Part shown: one piece after another, positions 48,163-59,300 of the stretch | Layout of the letters: each line of letters begins with the position of its first letter | How positions within the stretch are numbered: position 1 is the first letter of the stretch | Origin: Begonia masoniana | Taxonomy: Eukaryota > Streptophyta > Magnoliopsida > Cucurbitales > Begoniaceae | NCBI GenBank assembly: GCA_022432975.1 | Contig: CM039509.1 | Location: 115,563-179,562, forward strand | DNA length: 64,000 nt | Reading direction: 5' to 3' | The notes under the pieces: generated by a model | Told to the model about the DNA's origin: nothing | The model's input: only the letters and a program-made list of their open reading frames with translations | The model's database searches: none | Position numbers and translations under genes: made by a program

Positions 48163-49399
48163 TTATATTTTCCGGTGGTTACGCTTTATAAACGCAAAAC
48201 ATCCGACAGCGACGTCGACGCCGGAAGTGAGAGGGGGAAGGCCATCGATCTTCTGAGAGTAACGCTCATAAAGAGGGTCAATAATGTCGTCCCCGAAGTG
48301 TTTGCTGAGAACACTCTCAAAAGAAGCTCTGCTCATTTCCGCACTGATCACTGGAAACGACATTGGATTCGTCATTTCAACTGATACAACCTCAAAGAAG
48401 CCATTTTGCTTGACTAGGGTTCGAAGCTCCTCCTCTGATGGGCTGTACAGAGGCAGATTGAATGAGTCAAGTTGGTCTTTGCTTATTTTTCCCTGCAAAC
48501 AGCTCAAACAGACCATGTCCTGAGAGCTAAGTAGAGGAGTAACGTTAACTTATATAGCTAAAGCAAATACCTCATTGACCAAATCGATAAGAGAATCCTC
48601 CAAAGGCCGGAACACAGGTCCCATAGAGCACTCTCCGGGGAGCTTCCCCTCCGGCCGTGCAGGAAATATCATCATCATCAGCCCTCCGGCAGTGAGCTCA
48701 TATGCTCGGGCAGCTAAAAAGCCCTCCATGTCCACTGCAAACTGAGCTGAATAAGCCTGCCAAACTTCGTTCGGGGAATTATGGTAAAATATTTTGCCCC
48801 TATTACATGCAGGACTAGCCAAGTCCCCCAATTCCTTGGGAGCCTTGGACAGCCATTGAACAGACAAGGAAGAATAAACAACGTTTAAAGAAGCCTTGGG
48901 AAATAATCTGCCATGGAAGGAGCCGGCAACAGCTGCTGCAAAGTAATTTCTGTCCGGGGGAAGATTGCAGAAGAGAGCGTTGAAGTCATTGGAGACGTGA
49001 TCGTTGAAGAAGACCTGGAAATCTATGAGTTTAGAGCTTGGGTTTTGGAGATGGAATTTTCTATCAATGGCTTCAACTATGTCTTTCATTGATATGAATG
49101 TGTTTGGTCCGACGGAACAGCCTAAATCTGCAATTTTGAATGTTGGACAGAGATCACCATCATCTATCTCAAGGTTTTCTTCAATGGCTTTGATCATCTT
49201 TGTTTTCCATCTATCTGCTGTATTTCTCTACAAACAGCAATACATATTCAGTAGTTTTCAAGTTTCAGTTTCAGCGTTAGTGATTTAAAAACCTGAATTG
49301 GAAGTCAAACTGAAAGTGAAGAACCTGAAATTTAGAGTTGTTGGAGTAGCTGCAAGGTCCATCTCCTCTTTTCATGGGATATTGTTCTTCTGATGCCAT
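48163..49399 (-). CDS. SABATH-family S-adenosylmethionine-dependent carboxyl methyltransferase
   Basis: Three exons on the minus strand: 49325-49399, 48571-49227 and 48163-48492, with GT-AG introns, giving 353 residues (family about 360-380). SABATH enzymes methylate carboxyl groups of small acids such as salicylate, jasmonate, indole-acetate, farnesoate or loganate. Visible motifs: N-terminal GDGPCSYSNNSKFQ, which binds the substrate end and cofactor; SAM-binding IADLGCSVGPNT at about 57-68; FFNDHVSNDFN near 98; SFHGRLFP; and SSLSVQWLSKAP. The sequence looks closest to the uncharacterised At5g37990/At5g38780, farnesoate and loganate methyltransferase branch. The actual substrate cannot be told from the sequence. 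No breaks were found. Confidence 0.9.
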
Positions 49400-49446
49400 C
49401 ACTCTCTCTCAGCTGCAACTCTACAGACGCATCTCCCACTCCCAGC

Positions 49447-49456
49447 TATATTTATA
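49447..49456 (-). promoter_or_regulatory. TATA box of the methyltransferase gene
   Basis: TATAAATATA on the minus strand, about 48 bp before the ATG at 49397-49399. It implies a very short leader of roughly 20 nt. Confidence 0.55.
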
Positions 49457-51072
49457 TCCACAAACATACCAAGTTTCTATAATTTTTGAAAGACTTCTAC
49501 ACTTCATATAACTAGCGTTACGTGCAAGTCGCGTATACATATTTTTTCAGTACGATTCATGGGATATTCTAATAGATACAGATAATGTAATTATGTAAAG
49601 CTAAATCAAAACAATACAATATGAGCAAATGGTACACAAAAATGTACGGTTTTAATTTATCTAAAACTTTGTCTTTGTTTTTCATATCTTTTGACTCACC
49701 TACAACGTACTATATAAATTACTAGGAACATTTCATTTTCTTGTAATAAATTATGGCTTTTGTGTCCAAGTTGCATGATTTGGAAATCGCAGTTGACATT
49801 TTAGCTGTACGTCCTAATTTTAAATATTGCTATTGTTTCAATGATTTAGAATCCTCCACATTTGATAAGTAAAGTCGATGTTTATCGTAGCCTTCTCTTG
49901 TCCACACAATCGTTAAAGGACAAATATGAAATAAATTTTTATATAAATCAATTATATGTTGGAAACGAATCTGAAATGAAAGAGGCGTTGAGATTTTAAG
50001 GTAGTTCGATAATGCAGGTTCATCTCATTACAAAAGTCAAAATTGTCTTTTTTTTTTTAATCCTCAAGTTTAGGTTTTTTTTTTTTTTTTTTTTTTTTAA
50101 ACCCTTAAAATTTACTATTCATCTATCTAAATCTCAAAATTTCGAAAATAACCAATTTTAACCTTTTGGTTCGGACACTCGGAGTGGCCTCCGGATGGAG
50201 GCCGGCTGGCCTCTGATTTTAAGTGCAAAACAACAAAGAAAACCAAATAGAGGCTCGACAACCCCTCCCCTCTTCATCAAATCACACCTAAATCTAATTC
50301 TCTCAATACTCTCTCAATTATTTCCTTGCTCCAACGATATTTCTCCACGTTCAATATGAAGTTTCTTTTTTAATTTAATCATTTACTTTAAGAAATTTAA
50401 AATAATATTGATATTTTAATTTTTTATATTTTTTAATATTTTAATATTTTTCTCTATATAAGCGATGACTTTTTACTATTTCCAGCAATATTTCTCCGCG
50501 TTCACTAACTAGGTATGAAGTATGTTTTTTTTATTACAGATTTATCTATCATACTGTAGTTAATTGAATTCTATTTGTTATCGTTTCTCGTACTGCTTAT
50601 TAAGTAGTGTGATTGTACTGTATAAGTAAGTTTGCTCTAGCAGACTGAAATTTAAGTGGACCGTTAGTGACCCTCTAGCCTTTCCTGGGAACTTATTTTG
50701 AAAGGAAATTCTGTCGAAGAAGATTGTCAAGAGCAATCTTTCCAGGAAATTATTTTGATCAGTACTTTAAACGGTTTAATTTTTTTATTAATTTGGTTTT
50801 AATTTTTTTATATTTTATTTCATTTTTATCAATTATATAATCTTTTTTTGTATTTTTTTTATTGTATTGACGTAAGAATATTATAATAAATTTCTATTTA
50901 TTAGTTATTTTTTATTTTAATTAACTTATGATTTTTGTTACTATTACATTTTACGCAAAAAAATTTTGTTGTTTTTATCTAAAATACAATTTCAATATAA
51001 TTCTTATATCTTTTCATATATTTTCAATTTTATTAGAATACATATTGCTTTATTTTTAATTTCTATTATCTC
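49457..51072. other. AT-rich intergenic DNA
   Basis: No gene was recognised. There is a T tract of about 25 at 50073-50098. A small perfect hairpin, GGCCTCC-GGAT-GGAGGCC, lies at 50186-50203 in an otherwise AT-rich setting. Two similar TTTCTCC(A/G)CGTTCA segments lie near 50340 and 50490. Confidence 0.5.
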
Positions 51073-52072
51073 AGCAGATGAATGCTGATGTAAGTAGATC
51101 AGTTAGCTGGACTAGCACCATAGAATTTCAGAATTAAGAGTGTAAAGAGAAGAGTGAGAAAGATTTGCTCAAACGCTCAGTTAGTCATTGTATGACTATC
51201 AATTTTACCGGTTGGGAGTCATTAGGAATAAAAGAGATGTTTGACCGCATCGGTCTGCGCGGAGTGTATACATTAAGGGGCTATATCTATGAGAGAATAG
51301 TTCGCTTGTTCTACGCGAACTTGACAGCAATCGGGAGATCAGGATTTTTGACTGATATGAGGACGTATATTCTTGGTATGGAGCTTGTGATACGTCCAGA
51401 GACGGTGAGTGAATTGCTAGAGTTTGCCATCGAAGGTGCGGAGCAATATTATCATGTTTTCAAAGACTGCCATTTTTTCACATTGCCTGAGGGAGTAGAG
51501 TTTCTACGAGGAATTCATATCAATTCCAACATCGAGATGTTCGTCAAGCCATGAACCAGAGATTTGAATGTTAGAGGTCGGGTTCTTCGCAACATACCAG
51601 CCCACACACTTCTGCCACGAGAGAGACATCGAAATCTCGTGAGCTACATGAACTTGTATGTCAAGAAGAAGCTGTGCAACGGGAAGCCTTTTGACCATGA
51701 CTTTTTGATCTTGAGTCACATGCGTGAGGTTGGGCAGGTAAGCAAAACGAATCTCTCGTATGGGGCATTGATTATGAAGATCATCGATCGAATTGGGATT
51801 CAGCTACCGATTGGCAAGCAGAGAACAGTTCAAAGGGCCACCAATGTATTTAACACCTCGCATTTGATGAAGATGGACTTCATGGAAGTTAATGGTGCTT
51901 GGGTGCTAAAAAGCGATCAGAGGGCATCTACCTCTCGAGCAGTGCCGATGGAGGAGACCATATCGCCGTCATTGGCCCCCCATAAGTAAGATGAGACTAG
52001 TGGATGGGGCACGAGGCAGTATCTGCAGCAGCTGTATCAGATGCAGCAGACGCACCAGTAGCAGATGTGTAG
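51073..52072 (+). pseudogene. Transposon-derived coding remnant (putative plant transposon protein type)
   Basis: One plus-strand frame carries a protein-like sequence from about 51073, through ORFs 51165-51554 and 51564-51989, to about 52060. It is broken by TAA near 51133, TGA after MFVKP at 51552-51554, TAA at 51987-51989 and TAG near 52060. It includes RGYIYERIVRLFYANL, VIRPETVSELLEF and LPRERHRNLVSYMNLYVKKK, and a Gln-rich end (QYLQQLYQMQQ). This resembles the domain often named putative plant transposon protein (Pfam Transposase_32, from memory). Function unknown. Non-functional here. Confidence 0.5.
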
Positions 52073-52077
52073 CACTC

Positions 52078-54340
52078 GGCGAATTATCGGCTCAAGTTGT
52101 AATGAATATTGGGTGATGTGCATTTTTATGGAAATGGATTAAATGTGAATATTTGATTAGTGAGCAAATTAAACCAGGTGGAAACAGAAGAAATAAATTG
52201 GTGTGAGAAAGTAAAAGTGAAGTGAAAGAAAATAAATAAATAAAAGAAAGATAGAATGAGGAAAAGTGGAAAAAGTGGTTTCCACGTGAAAGGGGTAGAA
52301 AACCCTTATTCTTCTCCTTTTCCTTTTCATTTTTCTCCCTTCAGCGAGCAGCAAACGACTTCTCCTTCCTCTCTTCGATTTTTCTTCCTCCAAACTCATC
52401 ATCTAAGATAAATTCCTAACACATTTCTACTGGGTTTTAGTTTCTAGATTGAAGGAAGAGTTTAGGAGTGAGTTGAGTTGAGTTGAGTTTGGAGAGGGTT
52501 TAGATTAGGGTTTTGTGTGAGGATGAGGGGTGCACGAAAATGAAGAGGGAATTGGTGAGATTTTTCATTTATTAGATGTTTAAGGATGATTAGAAGATAA
52601 TATACATGAGTGACTTGAAATTAGGAGAGAAAATCAGAAATCTGGATTTTAGACAGGGCAGTTTCAGTTTTGGCTAAAAACGACCAAGCCAATTGCATTA
52701 TTTGGTTAAACAATCCCAAACTTTTAGAAAATAGACATTCTAAAGAATTCGTAGAGTCTTAAATCGTCCAAAACGGACAAGTGTAGGAGTAGTTACGCAA
52801 ATTTGAAGTTAAGCCAAAAACAGTTGAATTTTGGGTTTAGTGAAATTTTGGTGAACCATTAGCTTTCTTTTGAGAGTTTGATGAATAAAGTTTAGTGGGG
52901 ATTTAATTAATGGTATGTGTTGTGATTTTTAGGTTCGAACCATTTCTTAGCGTAGCGTACGGTTAAAGAATTTACTCAGGAGACCAGGTAAGTAGAGTAT
53001 GCGTGTGCCTTCGGGCCTACATTAGACAATAGTAGGATATGTGCATGTTATTGTATGTTTTCGGTATGTCATGCATCATATTTTGAGAAAAATACGAAAA
53101 TAAATTTGCATGTAGTAGAAACGGCATGGTATGGTATTAACGAAACAAAACGAGTATGAACCTTTGAGGGAAGTAATCCGCCCCTCAAATGAGACAAAGG
53201 ATTAAGGATTTGGAAAAATTGATTCACTTCCCATCTCGTATGAGGATCATTGAGTAGAACCTTTAAGGGAAGTAATACACCCCTCAAATGAGACAGAGGA
53301 TTGAGAATTTAAGAAAATTGATCTGCTTTCCATCTCGTATGAGGATCAACGTGTGGCCATGGGGGAACTAATCCGCCCTCCAATGGCGTTTGAGGATTTG
53401 AGTAATGTATGATTTGGAAAAAGTGATCTGCTTCACATCTAGTATGAGGATCATCGACAACAGGAATGTGAACAGAACGCAAATAAAAAGGAAACGTGAA
53501 AGTAGAAACCGCATGTGTAGGATGTATTATTTTCATTACATTTCATTCATTATTCTACTTATTTAGCATTAGGCTAATAAGTGAGTTCTGTGATGTAGGT
53601 GACGAGACGATAGCCCGTGAGTTCTCAGAGTATGTCCAGAACTAGGAGGCAGTTGGAGGAGTGCGCTCGTGCGACGACCTGGCTATCTGTTGGGGCGATT
53701 TAACCATGGAGCGTACATAGTCTTTTGAGTTGTTTTGTTGTATAGTTGGATTTTAAACTATATTGGTATTTTAATGTATAGTCGGAGTTTTTAAACGATA
53801 GTGGTTGTTGTTAATGTATGAATGTGTTTTGGAACTGTGTGGGATAATTTGGTTGGAAAATCAGGTTTTAGGTTTTTAACGATTTATAGCAGTTAGTGAA
53901 GGAAGTGTCGACCGAAGTATAGGGGTGTCGACCCGTCAGTGTTAAAATGGTCAAAAGTGTCGACCTATATACAGAGGTGTTGACCAATTAGTGTATAATC
54001 GGTTGGAGGTGTCGACCTGTGTATGTGAGTGTCGAACCTTGAGTGGGTTGAGCTGAACAAGGTGTCGACCAACATTCATTGGTGTCGACCGAGTTGCTAA
54101 AGTGTTGACCCCAAGAATCAACTATGCAACCTGAGACGGATGAAGTGTCGACCTGTGCAATTCAGGTGTTGATTGATGAAAACAGAGAAGAATAAAGTGT
54201 CGACCTGTGCAATTCAGGTGTCGACCGATGAAAACAGAGAAGAATGAAGTGTCGACTAATACATACAGGTATCGACCGGGAATGTATAATCGAGAAGGGT
54301 GTCGACCTTGATTCCACTTTCTCTACAAAGGATTTTGGTA
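52078..54340 (+). mobile_element. Truncated Tekay-like LTR (D)
   Basis: Begins TGTAGCACTCGG and shares ordered landmarks with LTR A: CAGGTAAGTAGAG followed by GTGCCTTCGGGCCTACATTAG (52985-53030), a multiplied CCGCCCCTCAAATGAGAC segment (53160-53420), a TTAGGCTAATAAGTGAG...GATGTAGGTGACGAGAC segment (53570-53605) and TGTTGGGGCGATTTAACC near 53690. A repeat field of GTGTCGACC follows. No matching 3' end or target duplication was found, so the right limit is approximate. Confidence 0.75.
53900..54312 (+). repeat. Dispersed GTGTCGACC repeat field in LTR D
   Basis: About 16 occurrences of GTGTCGACC or one-base variants, spaced roughly 15-50 bp, plus a clean local duplication of a roughly 53-bp segment near 54140-54240. 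It occupies the position that holds other arrays in LTRs A-C. Confidence 0.85.
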
Positions 54341-54429
54341 ATTTGTCGTTCTTCTACAGTGTTAAGGTTCTACCCACGTCAACATGATTGCTTCTATCTC
54401 AGCAATAGTATGTTGTTGACTTGCTTTGA

Positions 54430-54690
54430 AAACACAACATGCTCTCGTCAAAATCAATGTCTACCCCATTAGAAGTTGGCACCCCCTATCGGTACATGAT
54501 GGTCTCCTCCAGCTGACGCTACTCTCTTTCGTCAGGTTGTTGGTGGGCTACAACACCTTCACATGACGAGGCCTGACGTCACTTTCGTTGTGAATAAGTT
54601 GTCACAATTTATGCATTTGCCAACTACTACACACTGGGGAGCGGTGAAACGCTTACTCCGGTATTTAAATGTACACGAATCTTGGCATCA
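54430..54690 (+). pseudogene. Ty1/copia reverse transcriptase-RNase H fragment
   Basis: The plus strand reads KHNMLSSKSMSTPLEVGTP, then after a frame break [20 protein letters not shown] and [20 protein letters not shown], ending LLRYLN. This is the conserved end of copia RT. It is unrelated in orientation to the large copia element. No LTRs were seen nearby. Confidence 0.85.
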
Positions 54691-54757
54691 ATCTCTGTGA
54701 CCGCACCCTGCCATCTAGGGGTGATCGTGGTCCAGTTCGGTCTGGTTTTTGAAAATA

Positions 54758-55580
54758 AGAGGTACATTGTTCTCAGCAATGGATGTAATAGCAGCCTGGT
54801 CCGATTACCCAGTTAGCTACCCTGGTTGTATATTTCTGGTGTTACAGGGAAGAAAGCATAATAGGAGTAGTTATAGGAGAAGAAAAAGATGAATTAGTGA
54901 AAATATAGAGTTAGGAAATGCTGCATTCTTTGTTATAAATCTATAATTTAATTGGAAATTGAGACTGTTTATTTTCTAGCAACTCCATTTCTTGTGATAT
55001 TCATGGAACACCAAAGATCTGATTGTCTTTTCAACTGACTCGATATGCTAAATTTATTATAGTAATTACACCAATCATTGTTTGACGCGTCAACAAATAT
55101 TTTAAGAAAGTATAACAAGTGTAAATATCATATGCAGCAAAGCCATTTCTATCTTTCAATCTCAACATCCCAATATCGACCCAACTAAAATTTACTAGGA
55201 AATGGAATTGAAGAACAATTTGGGTGAACCTATTCATCATCAATCGCGTATTCCCCTTTATTTTCAGAGCAAATTACTATCAACCCAGAAAACAAACCCA
55301 ACTATCAAATTAAATCCCCCCGAAAAGGGAAAGATATATGGTACAAAGGACTACCTTGGTATCAATGGCTTTATAGACAACTCCATGAGTACCTTCACCG
55401 AGGACCTCCCGTTTCAGGTACCTATCCGCCACATTCTTAGATAAATCTAGCTCAGACTATGGCCGTTGCTGAGGAATTACCTCAATTTTGGTTGAATTTC
55501 GGAATTGTAATGCAAGTTTTTGCTGCATGATTATTACACAAGGAAAAGTGATTATTTTTCATTATTTCTTCGAATTTTCT
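54758..55580 (+). repeat. Distal copy of the helicase-flank/CDKD cassette
   Basis: 54758-55045 matches the helicase 3' flank (14949-15250). 55046-55385 holds CDKD intron 1 and part of exon 1, absent from the proximal copy. 55386-55480 matches 15259-15362. From about 55483 it continues into sequence matching 47780-47867, which in the proximal region lies on the far side of the copia nest. The left edge abuts a CTAGGGGTG...GGTCCAGTTCGGTCTGG stretch. Confidence 0.85.
55365..55460 (-). pseudogene. CDKD exon 1, start codon lost, intron 1 attached
   Basis: The minus strand reads [20 protein letters not shown], then [12 protein letters not shown] up to a GT donor at 55363-55364. This is the N-terminal lobe start of a CDK-activating kinase, with His replacing the usual Tyr in the glycine loop. 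The start ATG is destroyed by a one-base insertion (ATAG), and no further exons occur. About 320 bp of probable intron 1 follow before the sequence turns into helicase flank. Confidence 0.82.
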
Positions 55581-56392
55581 GGATACCTTTTTTTTGCTTC
55601 TTTTACCTAAAACCATTTTACAAAAGTTGTTCCACAAAAATAGCATCTCCTAACATAACATCTCAAATCTCAAAAGTGTTTTCCCTTTGAGGGAAAGAGC
55701 CAGCCTCAAAAAAAGGAAGAAAAAAGAAAAGGGGGATTTTGGGCATCTTCAAAATTGCTCTGAAGGAAGGGCTCTTCGACAATACTGAAGCTTCATCACC
55801 ATCAACAATGGCAGAATTCCTACTTTTTTTAACAGAGCTGTGTGCCTCACTACGCTTTCTTCAACTGAGCGAACTAGCTCGAATACCACATTATTATTGT
55901 TTCGAAGAACTTCCGGAAAACGACCACACTAAAACATGCTGGTAACCTTTTGACTGCTCTGGTATTTGCTTGGACATGGCAGCTACCTTGTTTTGACTTG
56001 TCTTAAAATGGTAACCGTTGTCTCATCAATCTCGTCGTCCTCCATTTAATGTATAGAGTAAATCAAGTCCTTCTCTTCGGATTTCACCAGCTACAACGGT
56101 CATTTTTACGATGTCATCGACCTGATTGCAATACACTTTCATGAACATTTTCTTCGCACGACAGAATATTATTCTCATTTTCCATATAAGGTAGCAAATG
56201 GTTTCCCCCACAGAACTTGACTTGGATACCTTTCTTGAGCTCAATAATATTGCATCCAACAATGTATAATTCTGCACCTTTGGTTTCAAGCATCACTAAC
56301 CTCTGATATCCAACCAATGTGCCCTTACTTTTCATCTGAAGCTCCAGCGTTTCTCTTCTCCATGCTTTTGTATGTTGAGGCTAGTTTGTAGC
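55581..56392. other. 3' flank of the MYB gene
   Basis: The part next to 56393 is probably the 3' UTR of the minus-strand MYB gene. Two overlapping minus-strand open frames (56026-56289, 56114-56335) lie in it, but neither has recognisable similarity or a splice link to the gene. No other feature was recognised. Confidence 0.45.
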
Positions 56393-59300
56393 TCAGACAG
56401 AGGGGTTGGTTCCTGAATTATCATCCCCATTCGGTATTGTTAATTGTTCCAAATAGAACAAACTGTCATCGAGAAATTCGTTGTTGTGTATCCTGTCTGA
56501 CAATGATGACGTTGCTGAAGAATCCATGAAATTCTGGTCTTCCATCAGTTCAGAGAGGCAGTCATTGCCCCTACAAAGTTCATTAAGATCCCTTTTCTTA
56601 TTGTTGACTGTTGCATTATAATCAGCAGATTTAACAGAAGTGCTCGAAGTTAACTCCGATTCCTTGATATCTGGCTGCAACATGTGATTCTCGTTGTTCT
56701 CAACTGATTGGCTACCATTCTTTGAAACGTCAACCTTGTCTGACGTCCTCATTGTTTTTCTCCCGGTTCTCTTGGTCCTAATTTTCTTTGGCAAGGCAGA
56801 AATGAGAGTTGAAATATCCACCGGGTCCATAACTTCATCAGTTTGTGTCTTGGCTTTCTTTGATTTGACTTTTTTGGGCTTTTGGCTGCAGAGAGTACAA
56901 GAAAGAGACACATAAATAGTGAAATAGCACTGACATTTAATAAAGAAATTTCAGTTTGTTTTCTCCGCAATATAACAAAATCCTCAGAATATTAACAGAT
57001 TACAAACAAGATAATTGTAAACCAGACCTCAGCTTTCTCTTCCTTTTCTGAGAAGGATTGTCATTCTCTGGTGCAATGATTGGATTTGTAATGGGTGTTG
57101 GTTGAAAGTCAATAAGGAGAAGGGTAGATCTTTCAGACTCTCGATCAACAAAGTTACCAATAAAAGCGGCCTTTTGAATTCTTCTTGCTTCTTGAAGCAA
57201 TGGAACTTCATTTGGAAATAATTTGGTCCACCTCCTGATCACAGATGAAAAGAGTTCAATTAATACAGAAAAAAGGTACAGCTATACAATAATAGCATAG
57301 ATGCATGGCAACTTATCAAGTTTATCATTGTACCTCCGACACTCATTATCAGTACGTGAAGGCACACATGTCGCCACCTTGGCCCAACTATAGCCGTGTT
57401 CTCTAATCGCTGTTGAAAGCATCTGATCCTCTTCGTCAGTCCAGTTGCCTCTTTTTAGAGAAGGATCTAAACAATTGTACCATCTGTCATGACGTGAATA
57501 CAAGTGAAATCACAATTTTGTTTACAATATCATTATGCAAACAAGTACCAAGGAGAATCTAATAATTGTTAGTTGTGAGAATATGAGAACTAGAGACAGA
57601 TGAACTGCAAGGGCTGCCGACGGAGAGAGGAAGGTGATCTTTCAGGCAGAGAGCATATTCCTTGAGGTCATATATATGAGTGGAAGTTTGGAGGACCAAC
57701 TTACTGATGGATTTTGATAGAAATAAAGACTGAATTACAGGTTTTACGGCATGTTTGATGGATCGGATAATGTTGACAGCCCAAAAAATTGAGAATAATA
57801 TGGTTCAATCAAAAACCAAAATTGTCTCCAGCCAATATTATGGCACAACCAAAGCGGTGATATGAGTTCGATCAGGATGAAAAAAATAATTCTTCATAAT
57901 ATTTCATTCATACAGTGAAAACATTTATACACAATTGAAATGTAAATAAGGAAATCGATTGCTAAATAAACTAATTTCTAATTCAAATAAAAATCAAATC
58001 TTCTTTAATTAGGAAAATATCAATTTTAATATTTACACATTCTTAACGGTTAGGAAATAAGAGAAATGAGAAGCTATCATCACCATACTCCGGTCCATTC
58101 CTTCAACGATTTTGGGAAGGTATCCATTAAGCTCAAACTACCAGAAACAGCCAGAATTCACCAGCTGTTTCCCGTGTCCCTCTTAAAAGTAGCAAGATGG
58201 GATATTGAAAACACTTTTCCCATACCTCCCTATTTGACGGGAAATTTAGAGGCAATTATAACACAGATGGGAGAAAAGATATAAAGTACATGGCTCATCC
58301 ATTCAAGCTCTAATCAAATGGAAGGATTTACCATCGCAAGGTGCTACATGGATGATATCTCACACATTCAGAGTCAGTTCCCAAGCTTTCCCCTTGAAGA
58401 CAACGTGAATTTTTGGGCTAAGGAAATTGATACACCTATAGGATTTACGTTTGCCCGGAGAAAATCAGCTTCAAAAGCAAGCTGATCCAGTTAATGCAGC
58501 TTCAAAGGAAATTGACTCAGGTTCAAGAGAAGTCTAGAAGAAAAGTTGAGAAATTAGTTAACACCATCTCCTCCAATCCAAATTGTACATTTTAATCCTT
58601 CTCATCTTGGAATATATAAGGGAGAGAAGGAGAAGGAAAGTGGGAAGAAAAGCATTGTATTAGGGAGGGAACCAGACTATTGACGTTCTAGCCATAAATG
58701 TACTCTAACGATTGAGTTGCCAATAAAACTAGCCCTACACAACACTGTTTTGTGTTTGTGCGTGTGTGTAGGTGTATGCTTTAATCCTACCAGTACCTTT
58801 CTCTACATTGAACTTGGTTTCGACCTGGCAAGAATTGAGCTTTCTTATTCCAATTTTTTGGCCCAAAAAGCATTACTGCAATCTTCAGGCGTTTGTCTTC
58901 AACAGGTGTGAATGACCCTCTTCTAGTTCTTGCAGGATCAAGTGATTTTTTCCATCTGCATTTATTAAGCATCATGACACCATTAAATATCGGAAGCAGC
59001 TGCTAACAGCAAAAGGTAAATAAATAAACCTAAAGCATCATGTCGTCAACTTTATAAGCTAGACACAAGCCAAAATGAATTAAGGGAAGTCCTTAAAATA
59101 TGTGAAAGGGTACAGTTAATGATAAAACAGTGCATCCATTAAATACACTAAAATATCCAGCAATGATGAAATGCACAGGCCAGTAAAGAAAGAAGAGGTC
59201 CTTCAAGGCAAATTTGGCTTTATAAAATATGAGAAACAGCCAAAAGAGAACAGAATTTTCACGTTAAGACATACAGAAAGGTTATTAAATGTGAGATAGA

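Noticed and set aside
49004..49288. 94-codon plus-strand ORF
   Set aside because: Antisense shadow of the methyltransferase second exon.
55739..55945. 68-codon plus-strand ORF
   Set aside because: No recognisable family or splice partner, and it lies in the 3' flank of a reverse-strand gene.
58717..58911. 64-codon plus-strand ORF
   Set aside because: Antisense shadow of the MYB exon at 58797-58955 and the adjoining LTR remnant.
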